From contig NZ_BOMS01000023.1 in the NCBI RefSeq assembly GCF_016862315.1, forward strand, positions 1 to 64,000: DNA of 64,000 bases, given 5' to 3'. A model generated the notes under the pieces. It was not told the origin of the DNA. It made no database searches and saw nothing but the letters and a program-made list of their open reading frames with translations. Position 1 is the stretch's first letter; every line of letters starts with the position of its first letter. Source of the stretch: Actinoplanes palleronii (GTDB taxonomy: Bacteria; Actinomycetota; Actinomycetes; Mycobacteriales; Micromonosporaceae). Shown piece by piece: positions 16,886 to 24,762 of the stretch. The position numbers were made by a program, and so were the translations under genes.

Positions 16886-18120
16886 GGCACCTCCATGGTC
16901 ACGACGGTCGGTCCGCCCCGCGGGCTGGACAGGCTCATCGTGCCATCGAACGCGGCAAGACGGCGCTCGATACCTCGCAGGCCGGTGCCGGTGGCCGGGT
17001 CGGCACCACCCCGGCCGTCGTCGCTGATCCGCATGACCAGCGTCGATCCGGTGTGCCACAGCTCGACCTGGGCGTTCTGCGCGGCACTGTGCCGGGTGGT
17101 GTTGGCCAGCGCCTCGGCGACCGCGAAATACGCCGCGGACTCGACCGGGGTCTCCAGGCGGCCGGGCAGCGCGGTCTCCACGGTGGCCGAGATCGGCAGG
17201 GCCATCACCAGGGCGCGGACCGCGCCGTCCAGACCGCGCTCGGCGAGCACCGGCGGGTGGATCCCGCGGACCACGTGCCGCAGGTCGGCCAGCGCGGCGG
17301 TGCTGGTCTCCCGGGCCTCGGTGAGCAGTTTGCGGGCGCCGGCCGGATCGGTCTCGACCATCTCCTCGGCCAGGCCGATCGTCATGCCGAGCGAGACCAG
17401 CCGCACCTGGGCGCCGTCGTGCAGGTCGCGCTCGATCCGGCGCAGCTCGGCGGCCTGCGCGTCGACGGTGTCGGCCCGGGTGACGGTGAGCTGACTGACC
17501 CGCAGGCGCAGCTCGGCGTTGCGGGTCGGTCCGAGGAACAGGTGGGCGAAGCGCGCGTCGAACCAGCGCAGCCACGGCGCGCCGGCCACGCCGACGGAGA
17601 GGATCAGCGCGCCCTGCGGCAGGGAGAGGAACGCGTCGCCGACGGTGTCGAACGGCCAGATCGCACCGTAGCCGTACCACCCGGTGCCGAGCCAGATCCA
17701 CAGTGGGATGAGCAGCACGCCCTCCAGGCCGTAGAGCGGGATGGCCAGGGTGAGCACGCCGAGCACCACGCCGGTCAGCGCACCGGGCACCAGCCAGGCG
17801 AGGTCGCGCCAGGTGGCCGGGTCGGTGAGCAGCCATCGGAAGTGCCGCCAGCCGCCGAGCACGGCCGCCGGGCGCGGGCGATAGGGCCGCGTGATCACCA
17901 CGCCGGACCCGGCCGCGATCCGGCGGGCCAGGTCGGCGCGCAGCCGGACCAGCTTGGTGACCAGCGGGAACAGCACCATGCCGAGCCCGGGCACCACGCT
18001 CAGCAACAGGGTGACCAGGGAGAGCACGAAGAGCGGCAGGTTCAGCACGGCCAGCGGGATGGCGATCAGCCCGCCGAGCACGGCCCGGAGCCCGTCGCGG
18101 ATCCAGTCACGCGAGTCCAT
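16837..18120 (-). CDS. Multi-pass sensor histidine kinase (HisKA_3 class)
   Basis: Encodes 427 aa. Hydrophobic segments lie at about 12-58, 107-146 and 166-182, with almost no extracytoplasmic loop. Then comes a HisKA_3 dimerisation box (ERDLHDGAQVRLVSLGMTIG) with phospho-acceptor H234 and an HATPase domain with ISDDGRGG and GTGLRGIERRLAAFDG. The sensor is buried in the membrane, suiting a lipid or temperature signal. The ATG at 18120 is preceded by CAGGAT exactly 6 nt upstream, a possible leaderless start. It faces the desaturase gene across about 108 bp with an inverted repeat. Confidence 0.9.
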   Translation of the reverse strand: MDSRDWIRDGLRAVLGGLIAIPLAVLNLPLFVLSLVTLLLSVVPGLGMVLFPLVTKLVRLRADLARRIAAGSGVVITRPYRPRPAAVLGGWRHFRWLLTDPATWRDLAWLVPGALTGVVLGVLTLAIPLYGLEGVLLIPLWIWLGTGWYGYGAIWPFDTVGDAFLSLPQGALILSVGVAGAPWLRWFDARFAHLFLGPTRNAELRLRVSQLTVTRADTVDAQAAELRRIERDLHDGAQVRLVSLGMTIGLAEEMVETDPAGARKLLTEARETSTAALADLRHVVRGIHPPVLAERGLDGAVRALVMALPISATVETALPGRLETPVESAAYFAVAEALANTTRHSAAQNAQVELWHTGSTLVMRISDDGRGGADPATGTGLRGIERRLAAFDGTMSLSSPRGGPTVVTMEVPCASSSPKTTPSSGTA

Positions 18121-18153
18121 GACTCCATCCTGCCCACTCCGCGCACGCTTGTC

Positions 18154-18192
18154 GGTAGTGCTGGCACTACCCCCGAATAGGAGGCCAGCACT
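18154..18192. promoter_or_regulatory. Inverted repeat in the kinase/desaturase divergent promoter region
   Basis: GGTAGTG (18154-18160) and CACTACC (18165-18171) flank a 4-nt spacer. The overlapping AGTGCTGG (18157-18164) is also repeated inverted as CCAGCACT (18185-18192). Dyads of this size are typical of response-regulator operators, and the place between the two divergent genes fits autoregulation plus desaturase control. Confidence 0.5.
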
Positions 18193-18228
18193 GCTGACCG
18201 GAGCCGCCCGGACCGGTTGGCTGGTGTG

Positions 18229-19230
18229 ATGACGACGACTGCCGAACGGCCGCGCACGGCCGGAAGTGATTTCGCGGAGCTCAACCGCCGGATCAACGCG
18301 GCCGGACTCCTGCGCAGACGGCCGGGCTACTACGCGGTGCGCCTGAGCCTTGTCACCCTCGCCCTGATCGCCGGGTGGGCGGCGTTCTTCCTGGTCGGCG
18401 CGTCCTGGTGGACCCTGGCCGTGGCGGTCTTCCTGGCCGTGGCACACACCCAGATGGCGCTGGTCGCCCACGATCTCGCGCACCGGCAGGTGTTCCGCAC
18501 CAACCAGCCCAGCGCCCGGGCCGGCCGGCTCGCCGGCAACCTGGCGATCGGGATGTCCTACGGGTACTGGATGGACAAGCACACCAAGCACCACGCCAAC
18601 CCGAACCACGACGACCTGGATCCGGATGTCGGGCCGGGGGTGCTGGTCTGGTCCCGCGAGGCGGCCCGCGGCAAGGGTTTCCTGGTCAAGCACCAGGCCT
18701 GGTTCTTCTTCCCCCTGCTCACCCTGCTCGGGATCTCGCTGAAACGCGACAGTGTCCGGGCGCTGCTCGACGGCACCGTCAAACGGCGCGGCACGGAGTG
18801 GGCGCTGCTCGGCACGCACCTGATCGGGTACGCCGCGGCGCTGCTGCTGGTGCTCAGCCCGCTGCAGGCGCTCGCGTTCCTGGTGGTGCACCAGGCGCTG
18901 TTCGGGGTCTACCTGGGCATGACGTTCGCGCCCAACCACAAGGGCATGCCGCATCCGGCCGGTGACGAGGACTTCCTGCGCAAGCAGGTGCTGACGTCGC
19001 GGAACGTGCGCGGTGGGCGCTTCGTGGACGCGGCGCTGGGCGGCCTGAACTATCAGATCGAGCATCACCTGTTCCCGGCGATGCCGACGCCCAACCTGCG
19101 GAAGGCACAGCCGATCGTGCGCGACTACTGCGCCGAGATCGGGGTGTCCTACCAGGAGACCGGTTTGATCGAGTCGTATCGGCAGGCACTGCGCCACCTG
19201 CACGAGGTCGGCGCGGACCTGCGGTCCTAG
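18229..19230 (+). CDS. Membrane fatty acid desaturase
   Basis: Encodes 333 aa. The three diiron histidine boxes are present: HDLAH (81-85), HTKHH (118-122) and QIEHH (276-280), the last being the QxxHH form seen in acyl-lipid and front-end-like desaturases. Hydrophobic segments at about 37-72 and 190-232 place it in the membrane. It should introduce a double bond into membrane-lipid or acyl chains and so change fluidity. The ATG at 18229 is taken; TTG and GTG codons just upstream are alternatives because no clear Shine-Dalgarno is seen. Divergent from the histidine kinase/response regulator pair. Confidence 0.92.
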   Translation: MTTTAERPRTAGSDFAELNRRINAAGLLRRRPGYYAVRLSLVTLALIAGWAAFFLVGASWWTLAVAVFLAVAHTQMALVAHDLAHRQVFRTNQPSARAGRLAGNLAIGMSYGYWMDKHTKHHANPNHDDLDPDVGPGVLVWSREAARGKGFLVKHQAWFFFPLLTLLGISLKRDSVRALLDGTVKRRGTEWALLGTHLIGYAAALLLVLSPLQALAFLVVHQALFGVYLGMTFAPNHKGMPHPAGDEDFLRKQVLTSRNVRGGRFVDAALGGLNYQIEHHLFPAMPTPNLRKAQPIVRDYCAEIGVSYQETGLIESYRQALRHLHEVGADLRS

Positions 19231-19239
19231 AAAATCAGG

Positions 19240-19277
19240 GCGGCCGGGGGCGCGCTTGTCGCGCACCCCACGGCCGC
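19240..19277. terminator. Bidirectional hairpin terminator
   Basis: GCGGCCG (19240-19246), GGGG and CGCG pair with CGCG, CCCC and CGGCCGC (19271-19277) around a 5-nt loop. It lies just after the desaturase stop and before the convergent secreted-protein stop at 19334. Confidence 0.6.
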
Positions 19278-19333
19278 AGCCCCAACCCTTCCGGTACGCG
19301 GTGGGAGCGCCCGGCCGGTCTAGAACGTCAGTG

Positions 19334-19750
19334 TCAGCCGATACCGATGTTGTTGTGCGCGCTCACCGGAGCGAACCGGCGGTTGCCCAGCCAGACGGCG
19401 TCGTAGCCGTTGACCAGCAGGTTCGCCAGCGAGACGGGCGGCGGGACCGGCCCGTTCTTGCACTCGGCCCAGCCACCGAAGTCGGTGGTCGCCTCGCACA
19501 GCGGGAAGCGCTCACCGGTGGTGGTGAACTGGATCGGCAGGTTGGCCACCGGCCGTCCGTCCCAGGTGGTGAAGTGGGCCTTCAGGCCGAGGGTCTCACG
19601 CGCGATCACATCGAGCGTGCCGTAGTACGCGGTTGCGTTCATCCGGATCGGAGAGGTCTTCGGGGCGGGTGCCGCCTGAGCGGGGCTGGCGGCGGCAATG
19701 CCGGCCAGTGTTACGGCCGCAGCCAGCCGTCGCACGGTCATGAGCTTCAT
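19334..19750 (-). CDS. Small secreted protein with predicted beta-sandwich domain
   Basis: Encodes 138 aa. A Sec signal peptide (MKLMTVRRLAAAVTLAGIAA, cleavage likely after AQA near residue 27) precedes an approximately 100-residue domain with alternating hydrophobics (IQFTTTGERFPLCEATTDFGGWAEC) and two cysteines that could pair. The look is of an Ig-like or Big-like domain, but I cannot name a family. The ATG at 19750 is preferred over an upstream ATG because it starts the signal peptide. A frame-internal ATG three codons later is an alternative. Confidence 0.7.
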   Translation of the reverse strand: MKLMTVRRLAAAVTLAGIAAASPAQAAPAPKTSPIRMNATAYYGTLDVIARETLGLKAHFTTWDGRPVANLPIQFTTTGERFPLCEATTDFGGWAECKNGPVPPPVSLANLLVNGYDAVWLGNRRFAPVSAHNNIGIG

Positions 19751-20117
19751 GGGGCACAAAGCTAGGCGAAAGGTAGGTTTTTCCCAAAAGCGACACACCT
19801 CCGGGTGACAAGATCTACCCGGACCACGCTCCGACCTGCGGTTTACTCAACGAAATAAATCGGAGATCGCGACACGCGGTCGCCCCGAAAGGGTGATCCG
19901 GAGGGGAAGATCACACGGTTTCGCGCCGTCATGATCTATTCTAGGAAAGTCTCGACAGGTCTCGTGAAAACGCCGTCGCGGCTTCCATGCAAAACGCCCA
20001 TCGTGCGTTAGCCTCTGCTCACAAAGCGCACCAGCCGACGATCTTCCATCGGTATGTTCCGCGCTTTCCCCGCCACCACCCGGCGGACCATCTGGCACGC
20101 AAGCATGGGGAACTTCA
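19751..20117. other. Intergenic region upstream of the PKS gene
   Basis: About 367 bp of comparatively AT-rich DNA between a leftward secreted-protein gene and the rightward PKS. It must contain promoters for both. No convincing small gene, hairpin or operator was found. Confidence 0.5.
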
Positions 20118-23100
20118 TTGGACATTGCCATCGTCGGCCTATCCTGCCGTTTTCCGGGGGCGCGCGACGTGGTCGAGTTCTGGTCGAACTCGCTGGCCGC
20201 CGCTCATCAATTTCGGCCCGTACCGTCGACTCGTTGGAATCACGAGACATTCTATTCCACGAATTTCCGTGACACCCATTCCACGTACACCGACCGGGTA
20301 GCTTTCCTCGACGAGGTCGAGAAGTTCGCGGCCCTGCACCACCGCATCCCACCGCGGCGTGCCAAGGCCATGGACCCGCAACACCGGCTCCTCGTCGACC
20401 TCGCCCGCGAGGCGGTTCAGGACGCGGGCTGGGAGCGCCGGCCGTTCGACCGGGCCACCACCGGTGTCTTCGTCGGGCTGAGCACCGCCGACTACAAGGA
20501 CATGACCGGGGCCCGGCTCACCGCGAGCATGCTGGCCGACGGCTCGCTGTCCGAGCACGCCAAGGACCCCGGGCTGCTCGCCGCGATCGCCGAGGCGGCT
20601 GCCGCGGCGATCGATCCGCCGCAGTCGTTCTCGATGGCCGGTTCGCTGCTCAACATGGCGCCGGCCACCGTCAGCGAGCTGCTCGACCTGGGCGGCCCGT
20701 CGTTCTCGGTGGACGCCGCGTGCTCGTCGGCACTCGTCGCGCTGCACGAGGCGATCAACCACCTGCGGACCGGGTCGTGCAGCGCCGCGCTGGTCGGCGG
20801 GGTGTTCCTCAACCTCACCCCGAACGGACTCGTCGGCTTCTCCCGGGTGGGCGCGCTGTCGCCGTCCGGGGTGTGCCGGCCGTTCGACGCACGGGCCGAC
20901 GGCTTCGTGCTCGGCGAGGGCGGCTCGCTCGCCGTGCTGCGGCCGCTGGACGACGCCCTGGAGGCGGGCGACCGGATCTACGCGGTCATCAACGGCATCG
21001 GCACCGCCAACGACGGCAAGGGCGCCGGGCCGATGACGCCGCGGGCGGAGGGTCAGGAGGCCGCGATGCGGGCGGCCTACCGGGACGCGCGGGTGGAACC
21101 GGGTGCGATCGACTTCCTGGAGGCGCACGGCACCGGCACCACGGTCGGTGACAAGGTCGAGCTGGAGGCGATCCGCCGGCTGCGGGTCAAGTCCGCGGAC
21201 CGGCCCTGCTACCTCTCCTCCGGCAAGGCGACCATCGGGCACACGCTGCCCGCCGCCGGCGCCGCCGGTGTGCTGCGGACCGCGCTCGCGCTGCACCACC
21301 GCACCGTCCCGCCGCAGCCGGCCATCGAGACGAACACCGATCTGCCGCTGGCCGAGGCGGGCCTGACGATCGCCGGCGAGCCGACCGCGTGGCCGCAGCC
21401 GGCCGACGACCGGCGACGGGCCGGGGTCAGTTCGTTCGGGTTCGGCGGCACCAACGTGCACGCGGTGCTGAGCGAGGCACCGGGGCCGGAGGACGACGGC
21501 GACGACGCCGACGGCAACCGCCCGTGGGTGGTGCTGCTCTCCGCGGACAACGGCGAGCTGCTCGCCTCGCACGCGCAACGGCTGGCCGGCCTGGTCGCCG
21601 CGGACCCGGGGATGACCCCGGCCGCGGTCGCCCGGACCATGGCCAGCCGTACGATGCTGCCCGCCCGGATCGCGGTGATGTGCCGCACCCGGGCCGAGCT
21701 GTCCGAACGGCTCGCCACCGCGGCCCGGGAACTGATCGCCGGCGCGATCGGCCGGCTCGCCGCGGGCCTGTACGCGAGCCTCACCCCGCTCGCCCCCGAG
21801 CAGCGCTCGCTGGCGTTCCTCTACCCCGGTCAGGGCTCGCTGCGCCCCGGGGTGCTGCGCGACCTGGTCGCCCGGTTCCCGGCGCTGGCCGAGCACGTCC
21901 GGCCGCTCGCCGACCGGGTCGACGAGCGCACCGGCACGCCGGTCACCGACCTGCTCTGCGACACGCCCGGCCCGGGCGCCGAGGAGCAGGTCACCGCGAC
22001 CCGGATCTCCCAGCCCGGGCTCGGTGTGGCCGGGATCGGGATGACCCAGCTGCTCGCCGACCTCGGGGTGACCCCGCAGGTGACCCTCGGGCACAGCGTG
22101 GGCGAGATGGCCGCGGCGGTCGCGGCCGGGGCGCTGACCCCGGACGACGGCATCGAGTTCCTGATCGAGCGGGGCGCCGCGGTGACCACCGGCAAGGAGC
22201 CCGCGAAGGGCACGATGGCCGCGGTCCGGATCGACGCGGCCGGCTTCGAGCAGCTGCGCACCGGGATCGAGGGGGTCTGGGCGGGCTGTTACAACCACCC
22301 GACCCAGATCGTCGCCAGCGGGCACCAGGCCTCGGTCGACAAGCTGGTCGAGCGGTGCCGGTCCCGGGACGTCCCGGTGGCGCCGCTGCGGGTGTCGCAC
22401 GCGTTCCACTCGCCGCTGATGTCCGAGGTCGACACCCGGGTGGCCGAGCACGTGGCGCAGCTGCCGGTGCGCAAGCCGATCCGGACGCTGATCTCCAGCG
22501 TGGACCCGGCGGCCCAGGCCGACCCGGAGACGTTGCGGGCGCTGTGGAGCCGGCAGGGTTCGGCGCCGGTGCTGTTCCGGGACGCCGTCGACGTGGCGAT
22601 CCAGTCCGGCGCGAAGATCCTGGTGCAGGTCTCGGCCGGGGACGCGCTGCTCGGGATGGCCGCGCAGACCCCGTCGGCACGCGGGCTGGACTCGATCGCG
22701 CTGATGCCGGCCGAGCCGGACGACGGCTACGCCCTGCTCGAGGGCCTGGGCCGGCTCGCCGTGGCCGGTGTGCCGGTGGACCTCACGCCGCTGTTCGAGG
22801 GCCTGGGCGTACCGCTGGTCACGCTGCCGCCCTCGCCGCTGGCCACTCAGCACTACTCGATCCGGCGTACGGCCGCGCCGAAGAACCCACCGGCCCGATT
22901 TGTCGGTACCCAAGAAGAACGCGCTGAAATTCCGGCACGCGAAGCGTCGCCGGCCGCCGTTACCCGGAACGGAGAGCAGATTCCCGTGAACGACGTCATC
23001 TCCCTGCTGCGGGAGCAGCTCGCTGTCCTGCGCGACATCGGCGCCGAGCCGTCCGTCCTGCTGGCCGCCCCGGCGGCGCCGAGCCGTCCGGCCCTTCCCG

Positions 23101-24746
23101 CCGCGCCGGCGGTGCGGGACACGCCGGTGGCACCACCCGCACCCGTGCCGGTCGCCCGGCCCGCGGTCCCGGCGCAGAAGCCGGCCCCGAAGATCGCCGA
23201 CAAGCAGGTGTTCGCCGAGGTCGCCGCGATGGTCGGCAAGATCAGCGCGTATCCGGCGGACATGGTCCGGCCGGAGCAGACGTTCGCCACCGACCTGGGC
23301 TTCGACTCGATCATGACGGCCGAGCTGATCGCCGCGGCCAAGCGGCGCTGGACCGACCTGGACCTGGCCCCCGAGCAGGTGTTCGGGATCGCCACGGTGG
23401 GCGAGCTCACCCAGCTGCTCACCCAGGCCCTGGGTGGCGGCGTCCCCGCCGTCCCGGCGGCGGCGCCCGCCGCGGAACCGGTGCCGGAACCGCAGGCCCT
23501 GGTCCACCGGGCGGACTCCCGCCGGGCCGAGGTGGCCGACGTGACCAAGCTGCCCGAGGTGGTGCAGTTCGAGTCGCGCGGCGCGATCCTGGAGCGGGTC
23601 GGTGTCGCCAACCCGTACTACATCCAGCACGACAGCGTGATCAACAACCGGACCTCGGTCCAGGGCCGCCAGCTGATCTCCTTCTCCAGCTACAACTACC
23701 TGGGCCTGTCCGGGCACCCGATGGTCAACTACGCGGTGACCGAGGCGGTCGAGCGGTACGGCTCCTCGGTCTCCGCCGCCCGTATCCTGTCCGGCAACCG
23801 GGCGCTGCACGACGAACTCGACCGCGGGCTGGCCGCCCTGGTCGGCGCCGAGGACGCGATCTCGCTGCTCGGCGGGCACTCCACGAACGTCGGCATCATC
23901 GGGCACATGGTCGGCCCGGAGGACCTGATCGTGCACGACGCGCTCGCGCACGACAGCATCCTGCAGGGCTGCCGGCTCTCCGGCGCCAACCGCCAGCCGT
24001 TCCCGCACCAGGACCTCGCCGCCCTGGACGCGCTGCTGACCCGGATCCGCGACCGGTACCGCCGGGTGCTGATCATCGTCGAGGGCGTCTACAGCATGGA
24101 CGGCGACATCTGCGACCTGCCCGCCCTGATCGCGCTGAAGAAGAAGCACGGCGCGCTGCTGATGGTGGACGAGGCGCACAGCATCGGCGTGCTCGGCGCC
24201 CGCGGCGGCGGTGTCGGCGAGCACTTTGGCGTGGACCGCGGCGACGTGGACATCTGGATGGGCACCCTGTCCAAGTCCCTGGCCAGCTGCGGCGGGTACA
24301 TCGCCGGCCGGCACGAGCTGATCGAGTACCTGCGGTACACCCTGCCGGGGTTCATCTTCAGCGCCGGGATGAGCCCGGCGAACGCGGCCGCCGCGCTCGC
24401 CGCCCTGCACATCCTGCGCGAGGAGCCGCAGCGGCTGACCGTCCTGAAGGACCGGTCGGCCACCTTCCTGCGGCTGGCCAAGCGGGCCGGGATCGACACC
24501 GGTCCGAGTGACGGCACGCCGGTCATCCCGGCCATCACCGGCGACTCGATGCTGGCGCTGCGGCTGGCCGACACGCTGTTCAAGAACGGCGTCAGTGTGA
24601 ACCCGATCATGTATCCGGCGGTGAAGGAGCGACTGGCCCGGCTGCGGTTCTTCATCACCGCCGAGCACACCGACGAGGAGATCGAGACGACGGTGGATCT
24701 GCTGGCCCGGCACCTCGACCCCACCCGCGTGCCGCAACCGGCCTGA
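20118..24746 (+). CDS. Type I polyketide synthase fused to an alpha-oxoamine synthase (KS-AT-ACP-AOS)
   Basis: Encodes 1542 aa. KS about 1-430: active-site C202 in VDAACSS and histidines in EAHGTGTT and ATIGHT. AT about 545-850: nucleophile S660 in GHSVGEM and HAFH at 761-764, the motif linked to malonyl-CoA selectivity. A Pro/Ala linker leads to ACP about 1030-1110 with phosphopantetheine site S1064 (LGFDSI). A PLP-dependent alpha-oxoamine synthase at about 1150-1535 follows (VDEAHSIGVLG, Schiff-base K1386 in TLSKS). No KR, DH or ER is present. Expected chemistry: extend an acyl starter with malonate, then decarboxylative condensation with an amino acid to release an aminoketone. This parallels prodiginine PigJ plus PigH on one chain. 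The TTG start sits where KS domains normally begin. An MmpL gene follows after 16 bp. Confidence 0.92.
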   Translation: MDIAIVGLSCRFPGARDVVEFWSNSLAAAHQFRPVPSTRWNHETFYSTNFRDTHSTYTDRVAFLDEVEKFAALHHRIPPRRAKAMDPQHRLLVDLAREAVQDAGWERRPFDRATTGVFVGLSTADYKDMTGARLTASMLADGSLSEHAKDPGLLAAIAEAAAAAIDPPQSFSMAGSLLNMAPATVSELLDLGGPSFSVDAACSSALVALHEAINHLRTGSCSAALVGGVFLNLTPNGLVGFSRVGALSPSGVCRPFDARADGFVLGEGGSLAVLRPLDDALEAGDRIYAVINGIGTANDGKGAGPMTPRAEGQEAAMRAAYRDARVEPGAIDFLEAHGTGTTVGDKVELEAIRRLRVKSADRPCYLSSGKATIGHTLPAAGAAGVLRTALALHHRTVPPQPAIETNTDLPLAEAGLTIAGEPTAWPQPADDRRRAGVSSFGFGGTNVHAVLSEAPGPEDDGDDADGNRPWVVLLSADNGELLASHAQRLAGLVAADPGMTPAAVARTMASRTMLPARIAVMCRTRAELSERLATAARELIAGAIGRLAAGLYASLTPLAPEQRSLAFLYPGQGSLRPGVLRDLVARFPALAEHVRPLADRVDERTGTPVTDLLCDTPGPGAEEQVTATRISQPGLGVAGIGMTQLLADLGVTPQVTLGHSVGEMAAAVAAGALTPDDGIEFLIERGAAVTTGKEPAKGTMAAVRIDAAGFEQLRTGIEGVWAGCYNHPTQIVASGHQASVDKLVERCRSRDVPVAPLRVSHAFHSPLMSEVDTRVAEHVAQLPVRKPIRTLISSVDPAAQADPETLRALWSRQGSAPVLFRDAVDVAIQSGAKILVQVSAGDALLGMAAQTPSARGLDSIALMPAEPDDGYALLEGLGRLAVAGVPVDLTPLFEGLGVPLVTLPPSPLATQHYSIRRTAAPKNPPARFVGTQEERAEIPAREASPAAVTRNGEQIPVNDVISLLREQLAVLRDIGAEPSVLLAAPAAPSRPALPAAPAVRDTPVAPPAPVPVARPAVPAQKPAPKIADKQVFAEVAAMVGKISAYPADMVRPEQTFATDLGFDSIMTAELIAAAKRRWTDLDLAPEQVFGIATVGELTQLLTQALGGGVPAVPAAAPAAEPVPEPQALVHRADSRRAEVADVTKLPEVVQFESRGAILERVGVANPYYIQHDSVINNRTSVQGRQLISFSSYNYLGLSGHPMVNYAVTEAVERYGSSVSAARILSGNRALHDELDRGLAALVGAEDAISLLGGHSTNVGIIGHMVGPEDLIVHDALAHDSILQGCRLSGANRQPFPHQDLAALDALLTRIRDRYRRVLIIVEGVYSMDGDICDLPALIALKKKHGALLMVDEAHSIGVLGARGGGVGEHFGVDRGDVDIWMGTLSKSLASCGGYIAGRHELIEYLRYTLPGFIFSAGMSPANAAAALAALHILREEPQRLTVLKDRSATFLRLAKRAGIDTGPSDGTPVIPAITGDSMLALRLADTLFKNGVSVNPIMYPAVKERLARLRFFITAEHTDEEIETTVDLLARHLDPTRVPQPA

Positions 24747-24762
24747 GAGCGTTCAACCTGAC

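Noticed and set aside
19847..20131. 94-aa leftward open frame overlapping the PKS promoter
   Set aside because: No ribosome site, odd composition, and it would overlap the PKS start.
20139..24737. A 1532-codon open frame antisense to the PKS gene
   Set aside because: Its translation is Arg/Gly/His/Asp/Val-rich noise expected opposite a high-GC gene, and the plus strand has all KS, AT, ACP and AOS motifs.
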